A stretch of DNA of 64,000 nucleotides from Halomicrococcus gelatinilyticus (GTDB lineage Archaea > Halobacteriota > Halobacteria > Halobacteriales > Haladaptataceae): positions 1 to 64,000 of the forward strand of contig CP100467.1 of assembly GCA_024227995.1 (NCBI GenBank). Direction: 5' to 3'. A program made the position numbers and the translations under genes. A model generated the notes under the pieces. That model worked only from the letters and a program-made list of their open reading frames with translations. It searched no databases and was not told where the DNA came from. Shown here one piece after another: positions 27,495 to 35,435 of this stretch (its first letter is position 1; each line of letters opens with the position of its first letter).

Positions 27495-27712
27495 TCATCA
27501 TGGCGTGCGCGCCGTTCTTCGGGAACCGCGCCATCGCGAAGAAGGCGAACTGCTCCGTCTGGGCAGTCCGGAAGTACCGCAACCGAATGAAGGAACGGGA
27601 AGCCCCGCTCGACGTCGACGAGGAGGAGGACGCGGTCGTCACCCCCGAAGGGATGTCCGTCCTCGACGACATCGTGCAGGCTGGACTCGACGAACGGGAC
27701 GGGCGGATCTGA
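27458..27712 (+). CDS. Small helix-turn-helix DNA-binding protein
   Basis: The 84-residue protein has an N-terminal HTH (about residues 7-45): LSDWQKVVIMACAPFFGNRAIAK followed by CSVWAVRKYRNRM (the recognition helix is in the latter), like the HTH of resolvases and small phage regulators. The C-terminal half is acidic. It is the first gene on the + strand ahead of the contractile-tail module and is a candidate regulator of it. No clear TATA box lies at the right distance. Confidence 0.65.
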   Translation: MPNKQLSDWQKVVIMACAPFFGNRAIAKKANCSVWAVRKYRNRMKEREAPLDVDEEEDAVVTPEGMSVLDDIVQAGLDERDGRI

Positions 27713-27846
27713 CGCGCTGCGTCCGTCTGCCCTCGACGAACACCTCATTTTTCGGAACCACTGCGAGTAGCGACTCGCGCGTCGACCGGTCGCCCTGACG
27801 TCGGACGGACTGCATCTGGCACCGGGTTCGCGCCACGGAAAACCAG

Positions 27847-27853
27847 TTTATAC
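27847..27853 (+). promoter_or_regulatory. TATA box ahead of the tail module
   Basis: TTTATAC is centred 26 bases before the ATG at 27876, giving a leaderless transcript that may begin the tail module. Confidence 0.55.
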
Positions 27854-27875
27854 CGATACTCCTGTTGGAACGAAC

Positions 27876-28256
27876 ATGTCGCGCAGCGATTCGACAGGGG
27901 AGGAACGCACCCCGACGTACGCGGTACAGTTCGTGCTCGAAGTCGACGACCGGGCGTTCGCCGACGCCCTCCTGGACGAGGTCCCCGACGCTGACGCGGT
28001 GGGCGTCGAACCCGACGGTCACCGGACGTACGTGGACGAGACGGCGCTCGGGAATCCGGCCGTGGGCGCGTCGATCCCCTTCGACGACCGCCGTGCCGCG
28101 CGGTCGCTGTACGAGTCCGTCCAGGACGTCGACGGCATGGCCCACTGCGTCGAGTCGGGGACGCTCGCCATCCGCGAGTACCGCGGCGACGTCGCAGCGG
28201 GGTACGAACCGCGCGTCCTCGCCCGGACCGGATACCCCCGACCAAACCACATTTAA
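27876..28256 (+). CDS. Hypothetical acidic protein at the head of the tail module
   Basis: The 126-residue acidic alpha/beta protein has no membrane segment and two Cys-poor halves. I do not recognise it. It has its own leaderless promoter (27847-27853) and is followed after 70 bases by the probable tail terminator gene. Position suggests a tail completion, neck-type or regulatory role, but nothing in the sequence proves this. Confidence 0.6.
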   Translation: MSRSDSTGEERTPTYAVQFVLEVDDRAFADALLDEVPDADAVGVEPDGHRTYVDETALGNPAVGASIPFDDRRAARSLYESVQDVDGMAHCVESGTLAIREYRGDVAAGYEPRVLARTGYPRPNHI

Positions 28257-28258
28257 TT
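28252..28258 (+). promoter_or_regulatory. TATA box feeding a 16-codon leaderless ORF
   Basis: TTTAATT is centred about 28 bases before the ATG at 28283, the start of a 16-codon reading frame that overlaps the next gene. Confidence 0.45.
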
Positions 28259-28282
28259 GACAGACGTGGTACGTGTGGCACG

Positions 28283-28333
28283 ATGACGGCCAACCCCGTT
28301 GTGCGCCGCGCCGGAGGTGTGTTCCCGTGCTGA
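28283..28333 (+). CDS. Possible 16-residue leaderless upstream peptide
   Basis: The frame reads MTANPVVRRAGGVFPC then TGA. Its ATG is at the expected leaderless distance from the TTTAATT box. Its last seven bases overlap the GTG start of the following gene (28327), which has its own GGAGGTG Shine-Dalgarno inside this frame. The layout fits a short leader whose translation opens or couples the next start. Expression of the peptide is unproven. Confidence 0.3.
   Translation: MTANPVVRRAGGVFPC
28313..28319 (+). promoter_or_regulatory. Shine-Dalgarno GGAGGTG deciding the GTG start at 28327
   Basis: GGAGGTG lies seven bases before GTG 28327. Strong Shine-Dalgarno sequences are uncommon in this mostly leaderless region, and this one selects 28327 over an upstream in-frame GTG at 28273. 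Confidence 0.6.
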
Positions 28334-28914
28334 CCTCCGCCGAGCGGTCCCGACTGGAGAACAGCCTTCCGGGGTCGTACGACCTGACGTGGGAGGGGAC
28401 GACCTACACGTACGGCTTCGAGACGTGGTGGACCGACGAGAACCACACGCGCAGCTACCCCGAGGCGATACTGGGGTGGACCGAACGCGGCGTCGAAGTC
28501 GAGGACGTGCAGTCGCTGGGCCGCGTCGTCGCCATCGACGAGCGACCGGGCGAGAACGTCTGCGAGTACACCCACGCCACGCGCCTGTACGACGAACTGT
28601 CGGTGACGTGTCTCGTCGCGGACGCGACTAACGACGACGGCGTTCCGCCGCACCCTCGCGCGGAGGCGTTCGCGACGGTCCTGCGAGACCACTTCCGGTA
28701 CGCGGTGGACCAGAACGCCACGGGGACCGACGGCGAGCGTCCCGTCGTCGTGCGCAGTGCCATGAGACCGGTCCACGACGCCCACGCAGACCCGACCGGG
28801 ACCGACGTCCAGGAGTACGAGTTCCGCGTCCGCGTCCACTACACCGACAGGCACATCGAGACCGTGGACGCCACCGAGGCCGTGGAGTACAGCGTCGAGC
28901 GGACGCAGAACTGA
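28327..28914 (+). CDS. Probable tail terminator/completion protein
   Basis: The 195-residue acidic protein has no membrane segment. The second half alternates strands and helices: DELSVTCLVADA, then RAEAFATVLRDHFRYAV, then EYEFRVRVHYTDR. This order resembles phage tail terminator or completion proteins, which cap the sheath-tube end. It lies immediately upstream of the sheath gene, where such genes are usual. The assignment is structural guesswork plus context. The start rests on the GGAGGTG site. Confidence 0.45.
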   Translation: MLTSAERSRLENSLPGSYDLTWEGTTYTYGFETWWTDENHTRSYPEAILGWTERGVEVEDVQSLGRVVAIDERPGENVCEYTHATRLYDELSVTCLVADATNDDGVPPHPRAEAFATVLRDHFRYAVDQNATGTDGERPVVVRSAMRPVHDAHADPTGTDVQEYEFRVRVHYTDRHIETVDATEAVEYSVERTQN

Positions 28915-28932
28915 TGGACTAGCCTTTCTTCC

Positions 28933-28949
28933 GTCGTTCTCCGAACGAC
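28933..28949. other. Hairpin between the terminator-like and sheath genes
   Basis: GTCGTTC and GAACGAC pair perfectly around a three-base loop, 18 bases after the stop at 28914. It may slow transcription or stabilise the 3' end; haloarchaeal terminators are usually T-rich rather than hairpins, so the role is open. Confidence 0.4.
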
Positions 28950-29002
28950 CCAGGACGCGAGAAGGACAGCCGCAGGACGCCCACGATAATTATCAGAAAA
29001 CC

Positions 29003-29010
29003 AATATATA
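29003..29010 (+). promoter_or_regulatory. TATA box of the tail sheath gene
   Basis: ATATATAT lies about 38 bases before the sheath ATG, which leaves a leader of roughly 12 bases. It is the strongest AT patch in the area and probably the main promoter for the structural genes. Confidence 0.6.
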
Positions 29011-29043
29011 TGCCCCAGGCCTGTAGATGTAAACGCCAGTCCC

Positions 29044-30396
29044 ATGCCAGTTTCAGTAGTCGACATCAACCTGTCGGCCTCGACCGGAGCGACGGCGAAG
29101 CCGACGTACAACGACATCGCACTGATCGGTCACGCGACGACCGAACCGGCAGTCGGGTTCGACAACGCGAAGCGGTACTCGAACCCGACTGACGTCGCCA
29201 GCGACTTCGGCGACGGCAGCGACGTGCACGTCGCGTCGCAGGCGCTCTCCCAGATGGGCGTCGAATCCTGGGTCGCGGCGACCGCCGATGAGAAGACCGT
29301 CTCCGGGGAGCTGCTCGGCGGAGACGCCTCCAGCACCAGTACCGGGACCATCTCGAACGTCCCGCTCCACGACGACCTGAGCGTCGTCTCCGTCTACGTC
29401 GACGGCAAGCAGAAGACGGTCGTGCCCAAGACGTCGAGCCCGCCGGACGCGGACGGCTCGCCCGCGACCGACGAGGCGTTCGTCAACTTCGACACCGGCG
29501 AGGTCGTCACCGGTGAGTCCACGAGCGGAAGCGGGTCCGGAATCGAGGCGGACTACCACTACCTCGACTGGACCAGCCTCGAGGCCGAACTCGAACCGCT
29601 CGGCCTCGACCTGTTCGTCCTCGCCGACACCCACTGCGAGCGCCAGCACGTGGGCAACCTCGACGAACTCGTCACGTTCGCCGGGTCCGTCGACGGCGCG
29701 GTGGTCGGCGCGCACGCGAACGGCGCTACCGCCACCGACGACGCCGAGGCGCTGGCGACGGCCCACGACGTGGCTGGTGCCGTCCCGAGCGGCGACCTGC
29801 TCATGGTCGCGCACAAGTCCAGCGAGGACGTCGCCGCCTACATCGCGGGGCAGCTCGGCGTCAACCCGGCGTGGTTCGACCCGTTCTGGGACGGCGAGGG
29901 GTACCCGTTCGACACGGAGCTCTACCGCCGCTCGCTCGTCGGCGACCCCGGTACCTCGGGGACGTTCGAGGGCGGCGACACCGACGGCAGCGGGCCGTCG
30001 AACGCTATCATCTCCGTCGACGGGACGCTCGTGCTGTCGAACTCGCTCACGACCGACGGGGCGAGTTCGGACTACCAGTACTTCGACATCGGCCGCACGG
30101 AAGCGTTCGTCGCCAGCGAGGTCGAGGAGGCGCTGAAGAGCCTCCGTCTCGACAACGACCAGATCCCGTTCACCAAGGACGGCCGCTCGCAGATCCTCGG
30201 CGCGATCCGCGGCCGCCTCCAGCAGTACGTCGGGTCGAACAACGCGCCGTTGTCCGATCTCGAAGTAAGCGCACCGACGATCGACCAGCTTTCGGACGCG
30301 GACAAAGCCAACCGGGTCTTCAGCGGCATCACCGTCGAAGGCACGCTGGCCAGCAACGTCCACGAGTTCGGCGTCGAACTTAACGTCCGCGTCTGA
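29044..30396 (+). CDS. Contractile tail sheath protein
   Basis: The 450-residue acidic protein follows the sheath layout. An N-terminal strand (VSVVDINLSASTGA) is used for linkage between subunits, and a variable middle domain follows. A conserved C-terminal domain (about 330-450) has DIGRTEAFVASEVEEAL, an AIRGRLQQYV helix and a closing strand VHEFGVELNVRV. The tube gene follows 13 bases later, the universal order for contractile tails. A sheath implies a contracting, injecting device rather than a flexible tail. Sequence identity to known sheaths is not computed here. Confidence 0.8.
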   Translation: MPVSVVDINLSASTGATAKPTYNDIALIGHATTEPAVGFDNAKRYSNPTDVASDFGDGSDVHVASQALSQMGVESWVAATADEKTVSGELLGGDASSTSTGTISNVPLHDDLSVVSVYVDGKQKTVVPKTSSPPDADGSPATDEAFVNFDTGEVVTGESTSGSGSGIEADYHYLDWTSLEAELEPLGLDLFVLADTHCERQHVGNLDELVTFAGSVDGAVVGAHANGATATDDAEALATAHDVAGAVPSGDLLMVAHKSSEDVAAYIAGQLGVNPAWFDPFWDGEGYPFDTELYRRSLVGDPGTSGTFEGGDTDGSGPSNAIISVDGTLVLSNSLTTDGASSDYQYFDIGRTEAFVASEVEEALKSLRLDNDQIPFTKDGRSQILGAIRGRLQQYVGSNNAPLSDLEVSAPTIDQLSDADKANRVFSGITVEGTLASNVHEFGVELNVRV

Positions 30397-30409
30397 GGAG
30401 TGACCACCA

Positions 30410-30799
30410 ATGGCAAACACAGAATACGACGCCCGTGAGGTTTCAATCACGGTCAACGGCGAACAGATCGCAGACATCGACAGCTTCGGCTACGACCAGT
30501 CGAAGGCCCACGAACTGGAGCGCACCCTCGACGGCGGCAGCGTCTGGGTGAAGGGGACCGGCGAGTTCACCGGCACCTTCGCCGTCAAGGCGACCTCCGA
30601 CGACGTCCCGATGCTGGAGGACCTCTTCCAGGAGGGCACCGTCTTCGACGTCACCATCTCCTACGCCGAGGGCGAACCGCGCTCGGAGAGCACGTTCGTC
30701 GACTGCGTGCTGACGGACTTCGGTCCGTCGGACTACGAACTCGACGGCGTCCCGACCGTCGAGGGGTCCTGGGAAGCCGCCGAGGTCACCCACCGATAA
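30410..30799 (+). CDS. Tail tube protein
   Basis: The 129-residue beta-rich protein starts with REVSITVNGEQIADIDSFGYDQ and alternates strands to the end (GTGEFTGTFAVKA, then VPTVEGSWEAAEVTH). Length and pattern match the small tube proteins of myoviruses such as XkdM/gpFII types. It would form the hexameric inner tube driven through the target envelope by the sheath. Confidence 0.8.
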   Translation: MANTEYDAREVSITVNGEQIADIDSFGYDQSKAHELERTLDGGSVWVKGTGEFTGTFAVKATSDDVPMLEDLFQEGTVFDVTISYAEGEPRSESTFVDCVLTDFGPSDYELDGVPTVEGSWEAAEVTHR

Positions 30800-30805
30800 T
30801 CCACC

Positions 30806-31297
30806 ATGACAGACGACACCGTCCTCGAACGACGCGACGCGACCGACCTCGAATCGAACGACGCGGTCGAACGTACGGTCGACGAGATGCTCGCAACCGA
30901 CGACCTCGAAGTGAACGACGCCGACGCTGTTGGCACGCACGCACGCTCCAGCGACGGGACCGACTCGCCGGACGGCGAGGCAGTCGACCCCGAGAGCTTC
31001 GACTTCGATGCCCAGGAGTGGACGCTCGACGAACGTCGGCAGCCGACGGTGTTCGAGCTTCGCGGCATGAAGTTCCTCCTCGAAGAGCCGGCCGACGACG
31101 ACGCGGTCCTGAACGAACTCGAGAACGTCGCCGACGCCGACCGTGCCGCCCAGATGCGAGCGCTCGTCCAGCTCGCTGTCACCAGCCCCGACGTCTCCGA
31201 CGAGCGCTGGGAGGAGATGGCGTTCTCGGCGAAGCTCGCACTCGCCAGTCGCGCCGCCGAGTTCCTCGGCCTCGACGGGGGGTTTCTCGACGAGTAA
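30806..31297 (+). CDS. Tail assembly chaperone, zero-frame product
   Basis: The 163-residue acidic protein has a disordered N-terminal third and a helical C-terminal region (FELRGMKFLLEEPADDDAV, then RAAQMRALVQLAV). It lies between tube and tape measure, the fixed place of the gpG/gpE-type chaperones that coat the tape measure during assembly. Near its end a run of six G and three T (31277-31285) precedes the stop, and the -1 frame stays open for almost 100 codons, so a longer frameshifted form is likely. Confidence 0.75.
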   Translation: MTDDTVLERRDATDLESNDAVERTVDEMLATDDLEVNDADAVGTHARSSDGTDSPDGEAVDPESFDFDAQEWTLDERRQPTVFELRGMKFLLEEPADDDAVLNELENVADADRAAQMRALVQLAVTSPDVSDERWEEMAFSAKLALASRAAEFLGLDGGFLDE

Positions 31298-31578
31298 CCG
31301 AGTGGGCGGCGTCGCCGGCGGGCCGCATCACCGTGAGCATCGCGCTCCGGTTCGACGAGCCCATCGAAGACGTGGCTGCATGGCCCTGGAAGAAGCGGTA
31401 CGCGTACGCGATCGCTCTCTCGGAACACCAGCGGGCCCAGCGCGACGCACGTCGGACGGCCCAGGGAACCGGTCGGAGCACGGGTAACGGCGTACCGACG
31501 CCACCGTCGCAGGCACCACGCGGCGTCCACCCCTCGGTCGCGAACCACGAACACGTCGTCCGCGTCAGGGACGACTGA
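30806..31578 (+). CDS. Tail assembly chaperone, putative -1 frameshift product (GT type)
   Basis: If the ribosome slips back one base on the GGG codon at 31280-31282, reading resumes at GTT 31282. The product has 257 residues: the first 159 of the short form plus 98 new ones. The added part has RITVSIALRFDEPIEDVAAWPW and a helical KKRYAYAIALSEHQRAQRDA, unlike random read-through. In phages this T-type extension recruits tube protein to the tape measure. A separate GTG start at 31333 (81 residues) is the alternative. Confidence 0.6.
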
Positions 31579-31596
31579 CACGCATTTCTTCACACA

Positions 31597-33489
31597 ATGG
31601 CATTCGGATTAGAACAGATCCAGAACATCAACTCGTCGTTGAACAGCCTCAGGTCGGCGTTCGGGCAGGCCGGAAGTGCCGCCTCGGCGGCGAGCGCCAG
31701 CCTCCAGAGCGCGAACCAGGACATCGGCGCCATCTCGAATCACGTCACGATCGCGACGACGTCGCTGAAGTACCTCCGGAGCGCCTGGGGGGTCCTCGTC
31801 GCGGGTGCGACCCGCGAGAGCAAGAGCCTGCGTGCGGACATCGAGGAGCTGAACGCGGCCTACAGGAACCTGCAGTCGTCGATGGGGGCGGCCGTCGCGC
31901 CAGCCTTCGAAGTCGTCGCGGAGACGCTCACAGGCGTGCTACAGCTCCTGAACGAACACAGGTCGGTGGCGAAGGCGCTGGGGGTGGCGATGGGCGTGGT
32001 CCTGTCGGTGCTCTCGGTCCTCGTCGCGGAGTACGCCGCGCTGACGACGCAGCTCGTGTTCACCGAGACGTTGCTCGCCAGCACCAGGACCGGCGCGTAC
32101 CTGACCGCCGCCGCCGAGAAGGCGTGGGCGACGGCGACCTCGGCCGTGACGAAGGCGAAGACCGTGCTGGCAGGCGTGCTGAGCAAGGAGAACCTGTTGA
32201 AAGCAGCGGGCGCGGTGAAGTCGGCGGCACTCGCGGCTGCGGAGTACGCGCTCGCCGGTGCAGAGTGGGCGGTCGCCGCCGGAGCGACGGCAGCGAGCGT
32301 CGGCGTCGGCCTGCTCGGGGCCGCGCTCAGTGCGCTCGGCATCGGCCCGCTGCTCGTCCTGCTCGGCGCGCTCGTCGGGGGACTCGCACTGCTCGCCGAC
32401 CACCTCGGACTGATCGACTTCGACCCCATCGTCGCCGGATTCCAGTCCTTCGTCGAGACGCTGGCCGGCCTCCTTCCGTCGGTCGACCAGGTCGTCAGCT
32501 TCCTGAAGACGCTCGTCGGTGTCGGCGGCGAGCCGACGGGCATGGCGAAGTGGGCGAAGCTGCTGCTGTCGGTGCTGTTCCCCGTCCTGCCCGTCGTTCA
32601 GGGAATCATCGCGGGGGTGCAGGCGCTCTCGTCGGTCCTCTCCGACCTCGACGTGAGCGGCGTCCTCGCCGGCCTGGTCCCCTCGAACCTCCTCGGCTCG
32701 ATCGGCGACGTCGCCTCGAAAGCGGGAGCGACCCTGCTCCGGACACTCGCCGCCGGCATCGTCGGTGTCGGAGCCGGACCCGTCGTCTCCGCACTGAAGG
32801 CCGCGCTCGGCCCGCTCGGGGCGCTGCTCCCCGCCAGCGACGCGGACGAGGGGCCGCTCTCGAACCTGACCGGCGCGGGCGCGTCGCTCGTGAGAACCAT
32901 CGCGTCCGGCGTACTCGCTGCGCCGACGGCCATCGCGGGTGCGGTCGCGAACGTCCTCGGGAACGCCCTCGGCAGTCTCGGGGGAGCGGCGCTCTCGCTC
33001 GGCGCCGAGATCGCCTCCGGCATCGCGAGCGGCATCCAGAACGCCGCAGGGGCAATCGACAACGCCGTTTCGGGCGTGGTCGGCGGTGCCGTCGACGCGG
33101 CTGGAGGTGCCGCCGATGCGGTCGGGAGCGCGGTGTCCGGCGCCACGAACGCCGCTGCGGGCGCGGCGAACGCCGTCTCGAACGCGGCCGGAGCTGCGGG
33201 CTCGGTCGCGTCCGACGTCGGCGGTGCCGCGGCCGGAGCGACGCGGGCGGTCGGGGACGTCGCCGGCGGCATCGCGAACGCTGCCGGTGGCCTCCTTGGC
33301 GGCGGAGGCAGCGGTGGGGCCAAGACGCAGAACAACAACACGCAGATCCACTTCCACGGGGAGGTCCACGACGCACAGAAAGTCGACCGGAAGGTCAGGA
33401 AGGCCCAGCGTCAGGCCGTCAGACAGGCCCACGGCGGCATCGAGGACGCACTGGACATGGGCAGAGACGCCAGGGAGTCACTGCTATGA
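31597..33489 (+). CDS. Tail tape measure protein
   Basis: The 630-residue protein starts with a helical segment (LEQIQNINSSLNSLRSAF), continues with several hydrophobic stretches (about residues 125-150 and 235-265) and ends with a long Ala/Gly/Val-rich region and a basic helical tail (KVDRKVRKAQRQAVRQ). This mix of helices and membrane-active stretches is characteristic of tape measures. At about 0.15 nm per residue it would set a tail near 95 nm. It is the longest gene of the module, as expected. Confidence 0.82.
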   Translation: MAFGLEQIQNINSSLNSLRSAFGQAGSAASAASASLQSANQDIGAISNHVTIATTSLKYLRSAWGVLVAGATRESKSLRADIEELNAAYRNLQSSMGAAVAPAFEVVAETLTGVLQLLNEHRSVAKALGVAMGVVLSVLSVLVAEYAALTTQLVFTETLLASTRTGAYLTAAAEKAWATATSAVTKAKTVLAGVLSKENLLKAAGAVKSAALAAAEYALAGAEWAVAAGATAASVGVGLLGAALSALGIGPLLVLLGALVGGLALLADHLGLIDFDPIVAGFQSFVETLAGLLPSVDQVVSFLKTLVGVGGEPTGMAKWAKLLLSVLFPVLPVVQGIIAGVQALSSVLSDLDVSGVLAGLVPSNLLGSIGDVASKAGATLLRTLAAGIVGVGAGPVVSALKAALGPLGALLPASDADEGPLSNLTGAGASLVRTIASGVLAAPTAIAGAVANVLGNALGSLGGAALSLGAEIASGIASGIQNAAGAIDNAVSGVVGGAVDAAGGAADAVGSAVSGATNAAAGAANAVSNAAGAAGSVASDVGGAAAGATRAVGDVAGGIANAAGGLLGGGGSGGAKTQNNNTQIHFHGEVHDAQKVDRKVRKAQRQAVRQAHGGIEDALDMGRDARESLL

Positions 33490-34046
33490 ACGCACAACTT
33501 CGACGGAACTCGGGAGCATCGAGTCGCGAGACGTCCATGCTCGTCGGCGACGTCGCGCTGGAGAACGTGACCAAGGTGAGCGAACGCGGCGGCCAGCAGG
33601 CGCCGACGAAGAAGACCGAGAAGGGGTTCTCGTACGGCACCGCGGTCGGGCCGGAGCCGGTGTCGGCGACGTTCGAGGCGGTCGTCGAACCGGCGACCTA
33701 CTCGCGACTCGCAGACGTCCGCAACGCCGACGAGCCGTTCCCGGTCACGGTCGGGGTCGTCTCGTTCGGCGCGTGTCGGCTGGACGACCTCCAGATCGAC
33801 CAGGAGGCGTCGACGACGAGCCATTACTCGGTCCGCATCTCCGTAACCCAGGTGCGCGAGGCGCGGACGGGGACCGCGACACTGGTCGTCGACGCCACCG
33901 ACGGACGCGGCGGGTCCGTGTTCAGCGGCGGGTCCGGTGCGACGGACCCGACCCTCGCTCGCTCCGGAACGGAATCGCCGGGGACCGCCGACTGGGGCGT
34001 CGTCGACACGGTGAGCGACCTCGCGGAGGAGATCGGTTTCGCATGA
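33486..34046 (+). CDS. Tail/baseplate protein behind the tape measure
   Basis: The 186-residue protein overlaps the tape measure stop by four bases. Its middle is beta-rich (SATFEAVVEPATYSRLADV, VTVGVVSFGACRLDDLQI, HYSVRISVTQVREA) and its C-terminal third is Gly/Ser/Thr-rich and acidic. Size and place suggest a Dit-like or hub-adjacent tail protein that joins tube to baseplate, but I cannot name the family. Confidence 0.6.
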   Translation: MNAQLRRNSGASSRETSMLVGDVALENVTKVSERGGQQAPTKKTEKGFSYGTAVGPEPVSATFEAVVEPATYSRLADVRNADEPFPVTVGVVSFGACRLDDLQIDQEASTTSHYSVRISVTQVREARTGTATLVVDATDGRGGSVFSGGSGATDPTLARSGTESPGTADWGVVDTVSDLAEEIGFA

Positions 34047-34378
34047 CCCTCGAGACGATTCCGATCCCCACGGAGGCGGCCGAGCGCATGGAGCCGATTC
34101 GCCTGGAGACGACCGAACTCGACGCCTGGCCGGGCCACCGGTTCGAGGTCCGCTTCGACTGGAACGGCCACCTCGACCGGTGGATACTGCGCATCGCCCA
34201 CCGCGAGACCGGCCGCGAGTTCGTCCGCGCCCCGGCCTGCCTCATGCGCGAGTACTCCCTCGACCCGTACGTCACGTTCGTCCTCTTCGACCCCGCGAAC
34301 GAGGCCGAGCGCGTGACGCCCTCGAACCTCGGGAGCGAGGTCGTCCTCGGCGTGCTTCCGGGGCCGGGGGTGAGCTGA
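34043..34378 (+). CDS. Baseplate plug-like protein
   Basis: The 111-residue protein has a beta-barrel-like pattern: an IPIPTEAAERMEPIRL start, HRFEVRFDWNGHLDRWILRI and YVTFVLFDPANEAERV. This resembles the small plug proteins that sit inside the hub of simple myovirus baseplates such as Pam3. It overlaps both neighbours by stop/start fusion (ATGA and TGATG), so it is made together with the hub protein. Family match is by eye. Confidence 0.6.
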   Translation: MTLETIPIPTEAAERMEPIRLETTELDAWPGHRFEVRFDWNGHLDRWILRIAHRETGREFVRAPACLMREYSLDPYVTFVLFDPANEAERVTPSNLGSEVVLGVLPGPGVS

Positions 34379-35208
34379 TGGTCTGGAAGCAGTACCGCCG
34401 CGTGGACGTCGGCGACCTCTCCGTCGAGGACCTCGACGTGGAGATCACGGTCGAGACGAGCAAGGACGGCGAACTCACGTTCGAGGTGAGCGTCTGGAAC
34501 CTCACCGAGGAGTCGTGGCGCCAGATACGAACGGGCGACGACTGCCGCGTCGTCCTGGGCTGGGAGAACGGACCCACCCGCAGCGTCGTTCAGGGGGTCG
34601 TCCAGAAGAAACGAAAGGAGGTCGACGGCACCGACGTTCGGTGTCGGGTGCAGGGCACGGACCGGAGCGACGAGCGGACCAGACGGCGGTTCTCGAAGAC
34701 CCTCAGGGGGAAATCGCCCGACCAGATCGCGCGGTACGTCGCGGGACAGGTCGGACTCACGGCGGGCGAGATCGAACCCGTCGGCGCGACCATCGACGGT
34801 AACTGGACCATCTCGAAGGACAGACCGGCTCGCTACTGGCTCGACCAGCTCGTCGAGGAGGCCCAGAAGCGAACCGACACGGCGTGGGAGTGGCTGGTGG
34901 AGGCCGGGAAGCTCCACTTCGTGACCAAGGACGGCCGGAAGGAGGGGGCCGTCGAACTCTCCTTCGACAACGCGCTCGTCAGCATCGGCGAGGCCGACGG
35001 CGAGTCGCAGGCGGAGACGGGCGAACTGACGTTCGAGGCGCTGTGCGAGCCGCGGTTGCGACGCGGGAGCACCGTCGTCGTCGACACGGACGAGTACCAG
35101 GGCGCCTACTCCCTGACGAAGTACGCGTTCGTCTCGGACACCGGGACGGGAGACCACTACGTCGAGGGGCGACTCGCCCCGCTCGGCGTCGAGTACACGA
35201 TACGATGA
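34378..35208 (+). CDS. Baseplate hub protein (gpD/gp27-like)
   Basis: The 276-residue protein follows the hub pattern: an N-terminal beta domain with FEVSVWNLTEESWRQI and WENGPTRSVVQGVV, a helical insert with KTLRGKSPDQIARYVAGQ, a DQLVEEAQKRTDTAWEW segment, and a C-terminal barrel ending GAYSLTKYAFVSDTGTGDHY. Such proteins form the trimer that carries the spike. Coupled genes on both sides support the call. Confidence 0.72.
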   Translation: MVWKQYRRVDVGDLSVEDLDVEITVETSKDGELTFEVSVWNLTEESWRQIRTGDDCRVVLGWENGPTRSVVQGVVQKKRKEVDGTDVRCRVQGTDRSDERTRRRFSKTLRGKSPDQIARYVAGQVGLTAGEIEPVGATIDGNWTISKDRPARYWLDQLVEEAQKRTDTAWEWLVEAGKLHFVTKDGRKEGAVELSFDNALVSIGEADGESQAETGELTFEALCEPRLRRGSTVVVDTDEYQGAYSLTKYAFVSDTGTGDHYVEGRLAPLGVEYTIR

Positions 35209-35435
35209 CACCAACGACGATGAGCCGAACGACGAGCCGTACGTCACGGCAGACGGTACAGCGACCCCCGTGCGAACGACGCGCGGGTGCAACGACGTGG
35301 CCGAGCCTGTCGCAGCCAGCGGACGAGCCCGTCGGCGTCCAGACGAGCACGGACGTCGTCGTAGCCGTTCCCAACGCGTCGGACGACGGACGTCCGGGCT
35401 GCCAGCGCGGGAGTCGCGACGGGGTGGACCGATGA
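35205..35435 (+). CDS. Small Thr/Arg/Pro-rich protein in the baseplate operon
   Basis: The 76-residue frame fills the space between hub and spike genes and overlaps both by ATGA. It is rich in Thr, Arg, Ser and Pro and unlike the acidic proteins around it, with no visible fold. Perfect coupling at both ends argues for translation; the odd composition argues against. It could be a linker or small assembly factor, or simply a bridging frame. Confidence 0.4.
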   Translation: MTPTTMSRTTSRTSRQTVQRPPCERRAGATTWPSLSQPADEPVGVQTSTDVVVAVPNASDDGRPGCQRGSRDGVDR

